A DNA stretch of 64,000 nt from Pelecanus crispus (taxonomy: Eukaryota > Chordata > Aves > Pelecaniformes > Pelecanidae). A model generated the notes under the pieces. It ran no database searches and had not been told where the DNA came from. It was given only the letters and a program-made list of their open reading frames with translations. The DNA lies in contig NC_134646.1 in assembly GCF_030463565.1 (NCBI RefSeq), positions 16,520,001 through 16,584,000 on the forward strand, given 5' to 3'. The position numbers and the translations under genes were made by a program. Below are positions 23,201 to 36,120 of the stretch, in pieces; the first letter of the stretch is position 1, and the number at the start of each line of letters is the position of its first letter.

Positions 23201-26200
23201 ACAAGGGAAGCCAAGTCAGGTTCTGTATAAACTCTCTAATGATTTCCACAGCACTTTGAAATTAAACTTGCTTTCTTTTTGCATGTGTATTGTAATGCCA
23301 CTGAGGCTTCTACCGGGTTTCCGTAGATTTTTCCAGGATGTGCAAGAGCTGATCTTCTACCATAAGAAGGTGCAAAGAAAGAACTCTTTCATTAACACCA
23401 GAGTAATTCAGCAGAAGACTCTGCACTTACAAGTCACATTGCTTGAAGAAAGAAATCAAAACTTTTTGCTGCTTGCTCCAAGATCAGGGAGCTAGAGGAA
23501 GTTAGTGCACAATCTGTTGTAACACATTCTAGTGTTACAGCTGCTTAGACGGTATGCTTTTTAGTAATACATGGAAATAGTTCTTGCAGGAGTAAAGTGA
23601 CAGCTCCCTGGCTTGTATGCCAAAATCTGTTCTTTTTTCTTTTTTTAAAAAAGGTCTAAATATTGTACTGAGTACATCAGTTGCTGAAAAGATGTGTCTT
23701 TCAGAGAAGGTAAATTACTAAATATTTTCAAAGAAGCAAATTAAAATCTCTCTGCTTGTTATTTCTTTATATTGTCAATAACTAATGGACTCTGGGAGGA
23801 GGTATGCTGAATAAAATAAGATAAATTGAATTTTAAAAATGTAGTCAAAGACTAGACAGTTTTCTCCATTAACTAGTATGTAGATTCTCTTCGCTGTGGT
23901 TCCTGCCCCTTTTTATGTCTAACTGTGCTGAGCATATATTAAAAATATTTAATACGATCCTTTTTGCCTGCATCACTGAGCCTGTAATACAAATAATGGA
24001 ATTAGTAGAAGAGTTAGAGCTGCTTCTTGTTTGCCTGAAACTTGGGTTGGGAGCTGTTTCACCACCACCACCGCCTGCCCCCAGGAGAGGATCATCTAAT
24101 TGTCCTAACCCTTTCTCCACCCACCAAAACCAGTCATTTATGCAAAGTGGGACAGTTTCCTATGGGATCTCCTGTAGGAATTTGAAAACAGTCTCATTGA
24201 ATATTTTACTGTCTGCCTAGTGTTGCTGACAGAGTAACTATCTCTTCTTTGAGGACTAGAAAAATAGAACTTCACTCTAGGCATTTTGCCTAAATAAGTT
24301 TGTTTCAATACAAGGCTGGCTAAACAGCTATATAGATAATGCTCTATTTTTTTTTTTTTTTATAGGCTTCTCACAAGCTGCATGCAGGTTTGTATGTTAG
24401 TCCAAAGATCACACAAAAGACAGCAGCAGTGAAGGAAGACAAATAAAACAGCACTGGGGTTTAAAAGAAGTTTGTTGATTCCAAATCATCCATCAGCAGA
24501 CAGAATGCATAATAAAAAGTGCATGGGTTCTGATGTGTAAAGAGTGGCTGATAAGTGGGGAACAACTCAATTTTCTTTAAACTGATTCCAGGCTGCATTT
24601 TAGAGAGTGTCCTGTTGTTTGCCCCAGGTTTCTGTTTCCCCCGTACCTCATGAATAAACATACCCTTCAAGGGCTGGTGGTCACTCTGCTATTGGCAATA
24701 CTAACTTCCACTTTCCCAGAAGGGCATGTGTATTTGGGGAAGAAAGACGCGGACTGTGTCATCTGCTGACTCGTGGTTTAATCTTTATTTTGCACTTCCA
24801 GCTGATAAGACCACTTTGTGGAAAAGTAATACAGGAAATGATGCACTGCAAAAACCAAGAGTGGCAGAAAGGGAAACAGAATGTACTGGCAAGGGCTCAG
24901 CACTGTGGACGCGTTCTCTGCTTCTTGGAAACGAAAAACTCCACCTACGCTGCCTTTTGGGTTTTTTTTTAGCGTAATACTGGTATTGGAGCTTAGTGTG
25001 AGTAGTAGACAGCAGCCTGTGGTTTTTCTCCCCCTTTGTCTTGTGGCTTGTTCAGGGCTTGGAGTGTACGTAGACTGTTCGGGCAGGCAGGACTTCAGCA
25101 GGAGTCCCTGGGCTGGAGGCTGGTGGCCAGCTAAGTCCTGCTGAGCTGCATTACTTCCAAGCATATCTGCAAGTACTATACCTAATGCTACTCCTCCAGC
25201 TCCCGGCATGTTTCTTGCCACAGTTGTTGCTACAGAGATGCCAGCTGTTAAGATAATACCTTTGACTGAGATGGTGAAATATGTTTTGGAGTGTATGATT
25301 GTGGGACGTGTATTGCAGGATTTGATCCAAAAACTTTGGAAAATCTGTTCCTATGGTCTGACTACTTGGGGCTGTATCTGAATGTCATCTTAGTCTTTGC
25401 AGAGCTTGTGTAGTAGCTTGTTTTAGGTTTGTACTTTCAGGTGCTGGTATAAACATACTGTCTTAATAGACAGGACTTTTTTTTCTTTTTCACAGCAAGT
25501 AGGTTGGCCACTTATTTTTAAAGTAGCTTTGTGGAAATGGGTCAGGCCTAGGTAGAACCATGTCTGCATTCATTATCAATGTTGAAAGAAGTTTGGATCA
25601 AGGTTTAGACTTTGTACATTCTTTTTTATTAGAACTTAAGCTCAAGTCTTTTAAATATTTTTTTTGTTTAATTCAGCTGGATGTGAAGTAGAAAGCTTGA
25701 CTTCATTACTTGGTGAGATAACACTAGATCTTGTAACTTTTGTGTGTGGATCTTTTGTTTGAAAGATACAGAAAAAAGGTATTTAGAATATTGATTGAGA
25801 TACAGACTATGAGTTGAGAATAACTGTTACTTACAAATACATTTGAAGCATATGTACTGGGGTTCTGATGATATGGTTGGTTCTTAAATTAGCACAGCAT
25901 TTGAATAGAGCATTTTACGGTGCGTGTAAGGATAAAGTATACCTGGAGTACAGTCAGTGACAGTAATGAAGTTTCAGTTCATATAATAGTATAGCAGGTA
26001 ACACAATAAATTCTTAAATTTGCCCTAGGCTCATGCAAATCTTCCATTGCATTGACATTATTATTTCAAATATAATTCTTAGCATAAAAGGAATGGGACA
26101 TACCAGTGTGAAGGGCAGGTAGACTTGGTCTGTGTCTTAGTCCATAATCATTATTCACATAAATGTAGTTTATGCATTCAGCCTAATAAAATTGAACCTT

Positions 26201-27971
26201 TGCATTTAGATAATTGTTTTAGTGACAAATTAGTTTGAATCAAGTAGATGGTTTTCAGCTTGAAGTACTTCAAGTATAGTGGTACACTATGAAACCGTTA
26301 CAATGCATGGTAGTCAAGAGGGTAAGTGTGTCATAGCATTTACAATTTTAAGATCTGCAGTCTTTTCTTAGGATAACTATGAAACTGTTTGACGTGGGTG
26401 TGCTGACACCTTCTATTCTGTATGGGTATAGGTTGCTGGTTGGTTGGGGTTTTTTGTGTCTTTCTGATGGCAACAAAAACATTCATATCCTTTTCCCCTT
26501 CCTCTGCAACCTGTTGGTATCCAGTCCAGGATACGTTTCCTGTCTGTCTTCATGCTCTGTTTGAAAATCAGTGGTTTAGTGTTCTTTGTCTCATTTTCCC
26601 CTCCCTGCCAGTGCAGGGTCTCTCCTACTTCCCCCGGCAGAGCCTTTTGCCTGCTCCCAGCCCGGGCAAGTACAAAACTTGCTGCTCACGGCAGGGCTTC
26701 TTCATATGTGGAGTTCCTCCCCCTCTTCACCCATCGCTTCATCCCCGTTCCATGTCTCCCAACTCGAGGACCACTGTGCCGTCTAAAATCCTCTTATCAG
26801 GACTTCGTCCTCCTTCCCACTCCTTCATGTGTCCTTGAGTACATCAGGCAGGCATTGCAACGGGAAGGGTCAGGATGTAATCAGTGAAGTAAGTTCATGA
26901 TATCTTTCCCTCACAGTCTGCTTATGAGCTGCAAAGGCTTTTTGGTGGGGTGGGGAGATGGAGTTTTATTTCTCATGTTGAGATGAGTGAGGGCAAGGAT
27001 CTTTCTAGTTTCCTTTGTTCTTTTTTGGTTTGTTCCTCAAAGTAAGTTGGAGGTGAGGCTGAACTGGTTTTGTTTCAGATTGTGGTATACACAAGTTTAG
27101 TGCAGTGATTTTTGAGCTGCATCGCTGGCAGTTTGGAGAGGGCTGGGTAGCACAAGGCTGTTGGGGCATATTGCTTCCAGCTGCTCTCTAAAATAAATTA
27201 AAAAAAAAAAAGCACCAGTGATCTTGCAATGGTTCCTTGAGATGTTTTGCTGGTTAAAGTTGCAACAGCTGATAGGCAGAGGGGAGCACCCTTCACACTT
27301 AACAGTGAAAGATGAAATCTGAGGGACTGGTTTAGGCTAGATTTAATGTAAACTACATTTCTAATATAGGACCCATGCCCTTTTGTGGAGTATGTGTGAG
27401 AACACAGCCATGTCTTTTTGTGTTTTGGCTTTTTCTGCCGAGCTTCTTACAGTACTAACTGAGGCCATGCTTGGGCACTGAACAGAAGTATTGTTTGAAG
27501 CTGGCAAATGCAGTTGCTGTCTTTCTTCCTTGCTGCATGGCACAAAAATCACTGAGGCCACACAGCAAATTGGATGAGGGAACTGAGCTGATGGGGAATT
27601 GCCCCACCACCTGCTTCTACACCCTGCCCTCTCCTCCTGCTGACCCCCTCCCCCCCGCCTTTTGGCTTTGTTTATGCTGTGTCATTATTTTCCAAGGTGA
27701 TCACCTCATTTATTCAGGGCTGGTTTGGGGAGAGGGATATACAGGGTTCAGCAGCAGGCCCTGCTGCCTAAAAGTCTTCATCAGATGTGTCTTTGAGTCT
27801 AGTTCTGGAGGCTGTCAACACTTTGGGTTTTTTTGTTGTTGGTTGGTTTTTGGTCACACAACTTTTGCAGGTTGGGGGCGAGGATGTTTTTAACTGCTGT
27901 ATGTTAATGTAAAAGGTAAAATCCTTTTTTTTTTTTTTTCCTTCCCCTCTCCCTCTGATATTCTCCTGCAG

Positions 27972-28654
<683 letters not shown>

Positions 28655-31600
28655 TAATCATGTGACTCATCAGCTTAAATAAGCAAAAGTGGCTGTTTGC
28701 ACATGTCAGATTCTTCCTCGGCAATTTATCTGGATGTAAGCATTAATTAGCAGTTCTCCCTTTCACATGGCGAATGCTTCACTTGTGTAAATGTTTTATC
28801 AGTATAGAGAGGCATAGTCTTAGTATATGCCTCAAGCTGCTGGGCCTGGTATCACCTGGTTTTGTTGGTGACCACTATCCCTCAATTAATTCATTTTTTA
28901 CTAAACTGTGAGGATCAGTGAACCTGTATGAAACATTGCAAGCTAATGTAAAGGATTATTGCAGTCTGTGCATGAAAACCATTCCGACATACTGCAGTAA
29001 TGGTATTCTCATTGTTTCCAAATTTTTATTTCACTTCTATCACTTTTCTTTCTTCATCCTCCAGAAGACAATATTGTCTTTAGGATCTCCCACAACTTTG
29101 GCTTTTTGAAAAGACTGTGATTTTAGACAGCAGAATATGATCCCCTCAACTTAAAGCTTTGATAGCAATGTTTGGTTGTATGTGAAGTTTACTGTCAGCT
29201 GTTCTGTAAGTGCAGTTTGCTTACACTTACCTGTTACCCACTTTCCCGCTTCTTTTTTAAGGTGCAACCCGTTCTCTCTGTCTCCTCTTCAAAGGCCAAA
29301 CCTCTTTTTGATAAATCTGTGCTTAATTTTACTTATGCAAGTTTATTATCAGGGAATACTTCCAGGGACTAAGATGAAATGTGCTTGGATTTATCTACAC
29401 TATTCTCCAGCTACTTGTGAGGTTGTACAGGGGCATCTGCAAAAATGCACTGCAGGTGTGGGTGGACTTCCCTGGTTTAAATTTGGGAAGTCCATATGTG
29501 TTAGGCATTTCATAAACTGTGAAGCTGTCTCTGCAGAGTGGCATGGACACCTTAAGAACTACAGTGGAAATAAGATTGTTGCAAGATTGATGTTTTTGGT
29601 GGATGGAAATTGCATTTGTCATGGATCTGCAACACATAGTACATATCTAGATGTTAATACTAACACACCGAAGGGAAATACTTAACTTGGAAATCATGTG
29701 AATGGCAGAGGTAATACCCATAATGTATGTATTTATGCAGCAGAAGCTTGAACAAAGGAACTCTGCGCTGGAAGAACAGTTCTTAAAAAATGTAAATTTA
29801 AGCAAAAAAGTTAAAATTCTTAACAATGCCATGTTAAGCAGAAGTGGGATGCTAAAATAGTCATGTCCTTGTACTGCTCTCTGCATATGTCTGCACTAGT
29901 TGCTTGCATTCAGTATTCCAAAATACTGAAAACAAAGATTCCTGAAAGACATCTATTTCCGTCAGATTGAGCAACAGTTGGGTTCTTACTGTTACTGTAA
30001 TGTCAAATGACGTGTTCTAACTCATTTTGCTTTAATCTTGGAAACAATGAGCTTGAGAACGTTCTCATTTGGACGATTTATACCATATTTAAAAATAGGT
30101 ATTTGTAAATGTCCTGTCTCTTCAATGAGATATGAAAGATAAAAATAGAATAAAACTTTCAAAAGGTGTCTAACTAAAATGTACATTTTAACTGAGTGCT
30201 GCTAATTAGTTTAAGTGGTTGGAAAGCTGGTGTTTGGGTGTTAAGTTGTCTTACGAATTTTATATTTGGGAAACGGAGCAAAAAGTTATTAGCTGTAAGC
30301 CTGAATTCTGCATTGCTCTTTAATTGTTTTTGAATGAGATAAAAATCTCTACATTCATGTAGTTACAGGATTTTTGCTGAAAAAAACCCCAAACCAGCAA
30401 CTTAATCAAGTTGGAGGTGGTAGAAATAAAATGCTTCCCTTTTTGTCCAGAGAGTACCCTTCTTCAGGAAAAACTAGATATTCTTGGTCAATTGCCTAAT
30501 GGGCAACTGGGCAGTTTTCTTTTGAACATTAGAGCTGTAGTCAGTTTGACAGAAGCATTCAGTCTTTCACAAGCTCAGTGTGCTGCTCTAACCACTTAAA
30601 ATATTCTGGAGGTAGCTGCTGGCCAGGAGCTAGTGTTCGCTTCTGCTGAGGTGCCCTGTTAAATCAGGGTCTGGAGGTACAATGTTATATGCATGCTGAA
30701 GCTAAACTTTTAACGGCTTGCCAAAGTGCGAGAGTAGGGTTGAAGCCCACGGTGGTTTTACTGAAGTCTCTGGCTGGGTGTATGTAAAAGGAGGAGGGTT
30801 TTATATTTAGTCAGCCACAGGTCTGCCATTGTTCTGAGGGGTATTGCATGGAGATGAGTGGGAAAATGTGGCTTTTGGAAACAGGTGGTAGCTGAACTCC
30901 CGTTTGGCTTGGAGAGCTGTGCTTCATAACTTATGACTGCATTTTTCCTGTCCCTTCCTTGTTCTTGCTGTCCTCAAAGCATCGTCTTTATCTTCATTTC
31001 CTGACAGTCACTCCCAAATTCTGCTAACCAGTTTTTCCCATTTTTGCCAGGACATTAAACCACCATTATTGCTGCATAAGTGCTTACGCTTTGAGATTAA
31101 TGGGTAGTGGGAATTCATGCATGAGTCACTGTTTCCAACAGTCTACGGACTCGAGCAGATATCAAGGTTTGTGTTTCCAAGGCTATCACTGCAGCCAGGA
31201 GGGCTAGAAATGTACTTTCTCTTGACAAAACAAAGTTGGAAGCTCAGATTGTGTACGATGCACATTTTGTGTGCAAGGTACTTTGTGAAATTCTGGCTCC
31301 ACTTGACAGCGTGGTCTGTATTTAACTACTTTGTGCAGATCCAGTTACTGGAGAGCTGAAGCGTATGGTGTGCGTATGGGATGGCATCTATATGTTCACT
31401 CTTCTGCTGGTTGTTGTGTGATTTGTTTCAGTGTTGTGTAAGTTTTGAGGAACGGATTAGTGGTAAATCCTCAAATATGTAAAATCAGGTAATGCTCTGT
31501 TGGGAAATTAGTGCTATGGATGCATCTCAGTTTTCACGGTGCCAGAGGGGTGCATGCATTTTCTACCTTGATAACCTTATTTCATCCTTGCTATTTAGCT

Positions 31601-34600
31601 TGAGAAGATAAGCTTGGAAAACATGAGAGTTGGCACGCTGTGGTGTGTCTGCCAGCTACAAAGCTGCGCCTGAGTCCAAACCAGAGATTCTTCTGTTAGC
31701 CAGGCTAGACAGCAACCAGTTGTAAACAGTTGAGAGAAGGCGTAAAACTATCAGCAGTCTCAAATAGGGAGCCTCCCAGGTGTCCCTGAGCGCAGGCTGC
31801 GCTGCTGCCCCAGTGCAAGGAGGGAAGGTGGCATCTGGCAGGCACGTGGGTGTGACGTGGTGGTACCGTATTCGTGCCTGACCTGACCTGGAGGCTCTGT
31901 ACAGGCACGGGTGCCTGTCTGATCCTGCGGCAAGTCAATCAAGAAAACTGAACAGACAGAAAGCTCCTTTTTGGCCCAGTTACCTTGGCAAACTTGGTGC
32001 CCTCAGCTCACTCGCTGTGGAGTCAGATGGGGGCAAGGCAGCGTGGGGGCCAGGAAGGGTGGCCTTCCTGTGACGGTGTGGCACTCCGTCAGCCTGGTAT
32101 CAGCAAGCTGCCCTCCAGGTGATGGAGACCCGATGCGTGGCGGGGTGCATAAACAGCTCCTGCTCGCTGTGTTGTTGCCAGCACAGCTGTTTGCGTGGCC
32201 TTGTGCTGAACCAGATCACAGTCACTTTTTCCCTCCCCTGCTGTGTTATCTTCCAGGCTGATCAGAGCAGCGTCGGGGCTTGCCACGTGGCTGCGGGAAC
32301 ATCTGTACCAACACAGCCCTGCGGACGACATGTGGGAAGGAGTGGAGGTGGTAGGAAATTGAGAGCAAAAAGTAGAGGCTGTTCTGTTGCTGGGGATGGG
32401 AGTACAGCCTTGTGCTCGACTGCCAGGAAGAAATATCTCCTCGAGAAGTGTTACAGTAGCTCACTGCTGCTGTTTCATACGTCTGTTGTGTGCAGAATTA
32501 TTTCTGGTGCAGGGTAGTTAATTGCTGTCAAATTTCTTCCTTGGCAAGGCAAAGCAAAGCTTTTAATTAAGGAGTGTAGGGTCTGAATTCAATGCTTTTT
32601 AAAAACTGGCATGCTCAGCTGAACTGGTGTGCTCACTTGGGTGAATCTGCTTTTTCTCCTCAGTTTTATTTTTTTGGTTTAGAGATATCTGGAAATAAGG
32701 CTCATACCTGGTTGGGACTATACTTAAGTATGATCAAGACTTGAGAAATAATTAGGTGTAGAGCATACGTAGAGGCTGTGAGAAAAAAGTGAACACTATG
32801 TTCCTCATCTCTCCCTGAAGATGCCATGAATGACCTCTCAGGTTTTGCTGGAGAATGTGTGAAATGACATTTGGAAGTCCTGACTGAGATACTTCCTTCC
32901 CTTCTTTTATTCCTTTGGTTTCTGTGGAGATACAGCCTCTGTCACTTGCCTCTGTCCTCAGTTACGTCAGTGGGATCAGGTGAAAGATGTCATCCAGAAT
33001 TTAGGGGAAAAAAAATTCTTTTTTTAAGCCTGGATCCCATTTACTTTAACAGCAAAACAAAAGGAATGGGATAGGGAGCAGGGAGGATGAAGAGGTGCTT
33101 AAATCGACACTGCTATTAAAATAAATAAATAATCACACCTCTAATGTGGCTTTAGGGGAGGAGGTTCAGTTCTTTTGCCTTAGCTAAAGGGAAGGAAGGA
33201 AAAAGATGAAGGAACTGAGTATTTCATTTTCTTAAAGTACTAGTGAACACTAGCTCTTGGTTCCATCTGAGGCAGAATTGTGTTAGTTTGCCTCTACTAA
33301 CTGTCCTTGCTCATCAGCCTGCTAGGTTAAAGAGGATTTGAGTTTACAGTATGTTACAAAGGAGGCAAAAGAGGAATTAACTTCTGTTTTATGCTTCATG
33401 TGTGGAAGTGTTTGAAGGTGCAGAGTGTTTATGTAAAGGGCTACCCCCCATCCCGCAAACGAATGCTGTCTCCTGAGAGCATCCAGAATCTGCTGATACC
33501 TCGTCAGGCATCAGGCTTGGGAGAAACCTACTCTTCATTGATCTGAGTGAACTTAAACCTGCCTTGGGAAGTGCAGTTGGTAACTTTTCGAGACTCATTT
33601 CTGGAGGTGCTTACTGATGCTTCGCTGTGCTTGAAGCATGCAATGCCAGGGGGTACTAAAACCAGTCAGTCCTGAAGCAGCCGATCTGTCCTCTGAAATA
33701 TTCTAGTTGCATGGGTCAGCCTGTTAGCATAGCCACTTGGAGGCAGAAAATAACTACACTGGTTCATTTTTTTCTGCAATTACCAGTAAAGCATAGATAA
33801 AAAAGGCTGGATGATTTTCCTCTGTTAAGCTTCTCTTCTTTGGAGAGCTGTCTGCTGTCTGCTCTATATCAAGGGGCTTTATGAAGCTGATGGTGCCCAT
33901 GTTCCACCCCAATCAGGGGATGAGCAGCGGTTGCTTTTTCAGGATGCAGACTGTCAGAACGGTTGAATTTTCAATTCTGCCTAAAGATCATGATGTTCCT
34001 TTACATTATAACCATGAATTCAAAGTGGATGTCTGCTTCAGCAAGCTTGGTTTTTGGCAAGAAACATTTTACCTAAATATACAGCTGCTTTTTGCCACAA
34101 GAACAGGCCAGGTCCCCAGGCTCTGAGGAGAGTGGTAGGTGTGTCGTGCTGTTTTTGCTCCCGGCATGGACTCCTTGCCTATGACTTTAACCTGATTGTT
34201 TTCATATTTGTCTTTGATCTCCTCTGCTGTTTGCTCTCAGTGAGTCTCCATAAGGCTGCACACCTACTGCAGGCACCAGGGGTGCAGAAAGAAACTTGAA
34301 ATGGTGGAAATCCTGGATAAGGCAGGTTTAGACTCACGCGGTCCTGGAAGTATATGGTCCTTGAATGCTCCCCTGTACAGCGCTGCAGCTCTGGTCCTCA
34401 GTGAAAGAAAAATATGGCACGTTTAAAGGAGCTTTTTAATGCCATTTGAAATCACACAGATGTTTGGATGTGTATAGTGGTGTGGTCATGCTTGTGAGCT
34501 CTCTCTCTAGATACTTTACAGAAAAATGAAATGGGTCAGTTAGTCATCCCTGTCTCATCCCTTGGTACTCGACCAGCCTAGGATTCTACATGTCAAATTA

Positions 34601-34679
34601 ATATTCCCAAACTGTTTCTAGGCAGGGTAAATTGAGAAGAGGATCTTTAGAAGCCCGTCATGGCATACTCCCCCGTACT

Positions 34680-35320
34680 CCCCCTGCGCTTCAAACCTGA
34701 CGCAGCCTGTTGCAGCGGCTCGCCTGTTGGATCGCTAATGCCGCTTTCGGCAAGTGGCAGGCTTCAAACGCAGCTCCTGGGACTGTCAAATTGGCAGGTG
34801 CCATGAGTCTGTCCAGATCAAATTTGGAGCCAGGAGAGAAAAGTTGGGAGTAAGCAGTGAGTCCCTTGGGACAGCAAGCTTGCCTGGCTGGGCTGCTTTT
34901 TGGGGTCCTGGGGCTTGCTTGGTGGCTCCCACCCCCCAGCAGCTGGGAGAACGGGGGTCGGCGCGAGAGCCCATGTGCCATTTCTGGTCAGATGGGAGAG
35001 CTTTGATGGTTTGGGCTGGAGGGAGCCCAGCGGAGCAGCTGCTGGCGCGACTCCCACAGCACCAGGCCTGGCGGAGGATAACGCCGGCAGCACCAGGCAT
35101 CGGAGGGAGGGGGAGAGGGGCCAGGGCAGCAAAGGCGACAGGGAAGTGGAAGGGATGTAAGGGAGGGGCAAACTGGTGCGTCCCTTTGGAGTTAATACGT
35201 AGAACCAAGTTAGAAAAATCCTTGTTCCCACGTGATTTCTGTAGCAGGATTTCTGTGCCTCTGCAGGCTGGGGGTGAGTGAGCGGCGAGTGTCATCGCCG
35301 AGTTTTGTTGTATCGCTGTG
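34680..35320. other. Intragenic CpG-rich patch in intron 2
   Basis: About thirty CpG dinucleotides by eye in some 640 bases, with three denser clusters: 34685-34772, 34955-35095 and 35280-35315. The surrounding intron is CpG-poor. This could be an orphan CpG island, an enhancer or alternative promoter, or just an isochore fluctuation. No exon could be supported. Confidence 0.5.
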
Positions 35321-36084
35321 TAATGCTGCTGTTGGGTGTAACTTTAAAAATAGCATGCTACAACAGGTGGGCACAATTATGGGATGGTTCCCCAAAATAG
35401 CAAGCAACTGTCAGTTTGCTTGGCAAGTAGAATAAAACTTCCTTCATTTCAGTTTTGCAGAATTCAGTTCTAAAATTCCCTGCCAGAACCGACCTGGGGG
35501 AGAGGAATTGAAATAGCATGGCATAAAGGAGAGAATGGTCTAACAGCAGGGTATTCCTTGTCTAACCTCACCGTGTGTCAGAAAAAATGAACTGCAATAA
35601 AGGGATAAAGTTGTCAAGAAGGATATGTTTGTGCCTTTTTTTTTTTTCCTTTCTTTCTTTCTGTAAAATTAACCAGATTGAGATGTTTTTTCTGACTTAA
35701 AAGACCAGACTTCCAAGTTTTAACCTACTCAGTAGGATGGTGACTGCGGCTTTTGTACAGGTAATTTGAACTCTGGTCTCTGTAAATGTCTGAGTTAATA
35801 TACATTATCACACTGTAACTTCCTCCTGTATCAGGACTGCTTCGCCCCCAAATCTTTTTTCAAGCACTCCTTCACTAATGTGCATACAATTAGCACTAAG
35901 TTCTGAAATTGGCCTTGACAAATGTCAGTTTAATCAAAATGTTAGCTTATCAGAGCATCCGCAAATAAAATCTAATGTTAGCTGAATATTGTAATGCAGG
36001 AAATGTACTAATATTGCTTGCCAAATGCATTGAGACCAGATGTCTGATGTAAAAGTAAAGTCAGTAAAGCAACAACTGTTTTGC

Positions 36085-36088
<4 letters not shown>

Positions 36089-36117
<29 letters not shown>
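36089..36117. repeat. T29 homopolymer
   Basis: The longest uninterrupted homopolymer in the window, on the sense strand of SMAD1 intron 2. Confidence 0.95.

Positions 36118-36120
<3 letters not shown>

Larger units (their letters stand above)
5833..27971 (+). other. SMAD1: SMAD1 intron 1 (about 22 kb)
   Basis: This is noncoding sequence between the probable first exon and the ATG exon. It opens with a polypyrimidine stretch (T9-GG-T12-C18 at 6125-6167). It holds further homopolymers (T21 at 6405, C15 at 6881-6895, G10 near 8464, T12 at 9479, T16 at 16609, A21 at 20257-20277, T15 at 24347, T15 at 27925), a CR1 piece at 14103-14219 and a probable MIR relic at 18290-18400. The rest is unique AT-rich sequence. 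No open frame shows a recognisable domain. One unexplained hydrophobic frame on the minus strand (24778-25350) is reported as a finding. Confidence 0.6.

Noticed and set aside
34754..35295. Open frames of 137-175 codons on both strands in intron 2
   Set aside because: They coincide with the CpG-rich patch, have no recognisable domain and mirror each other across strands.
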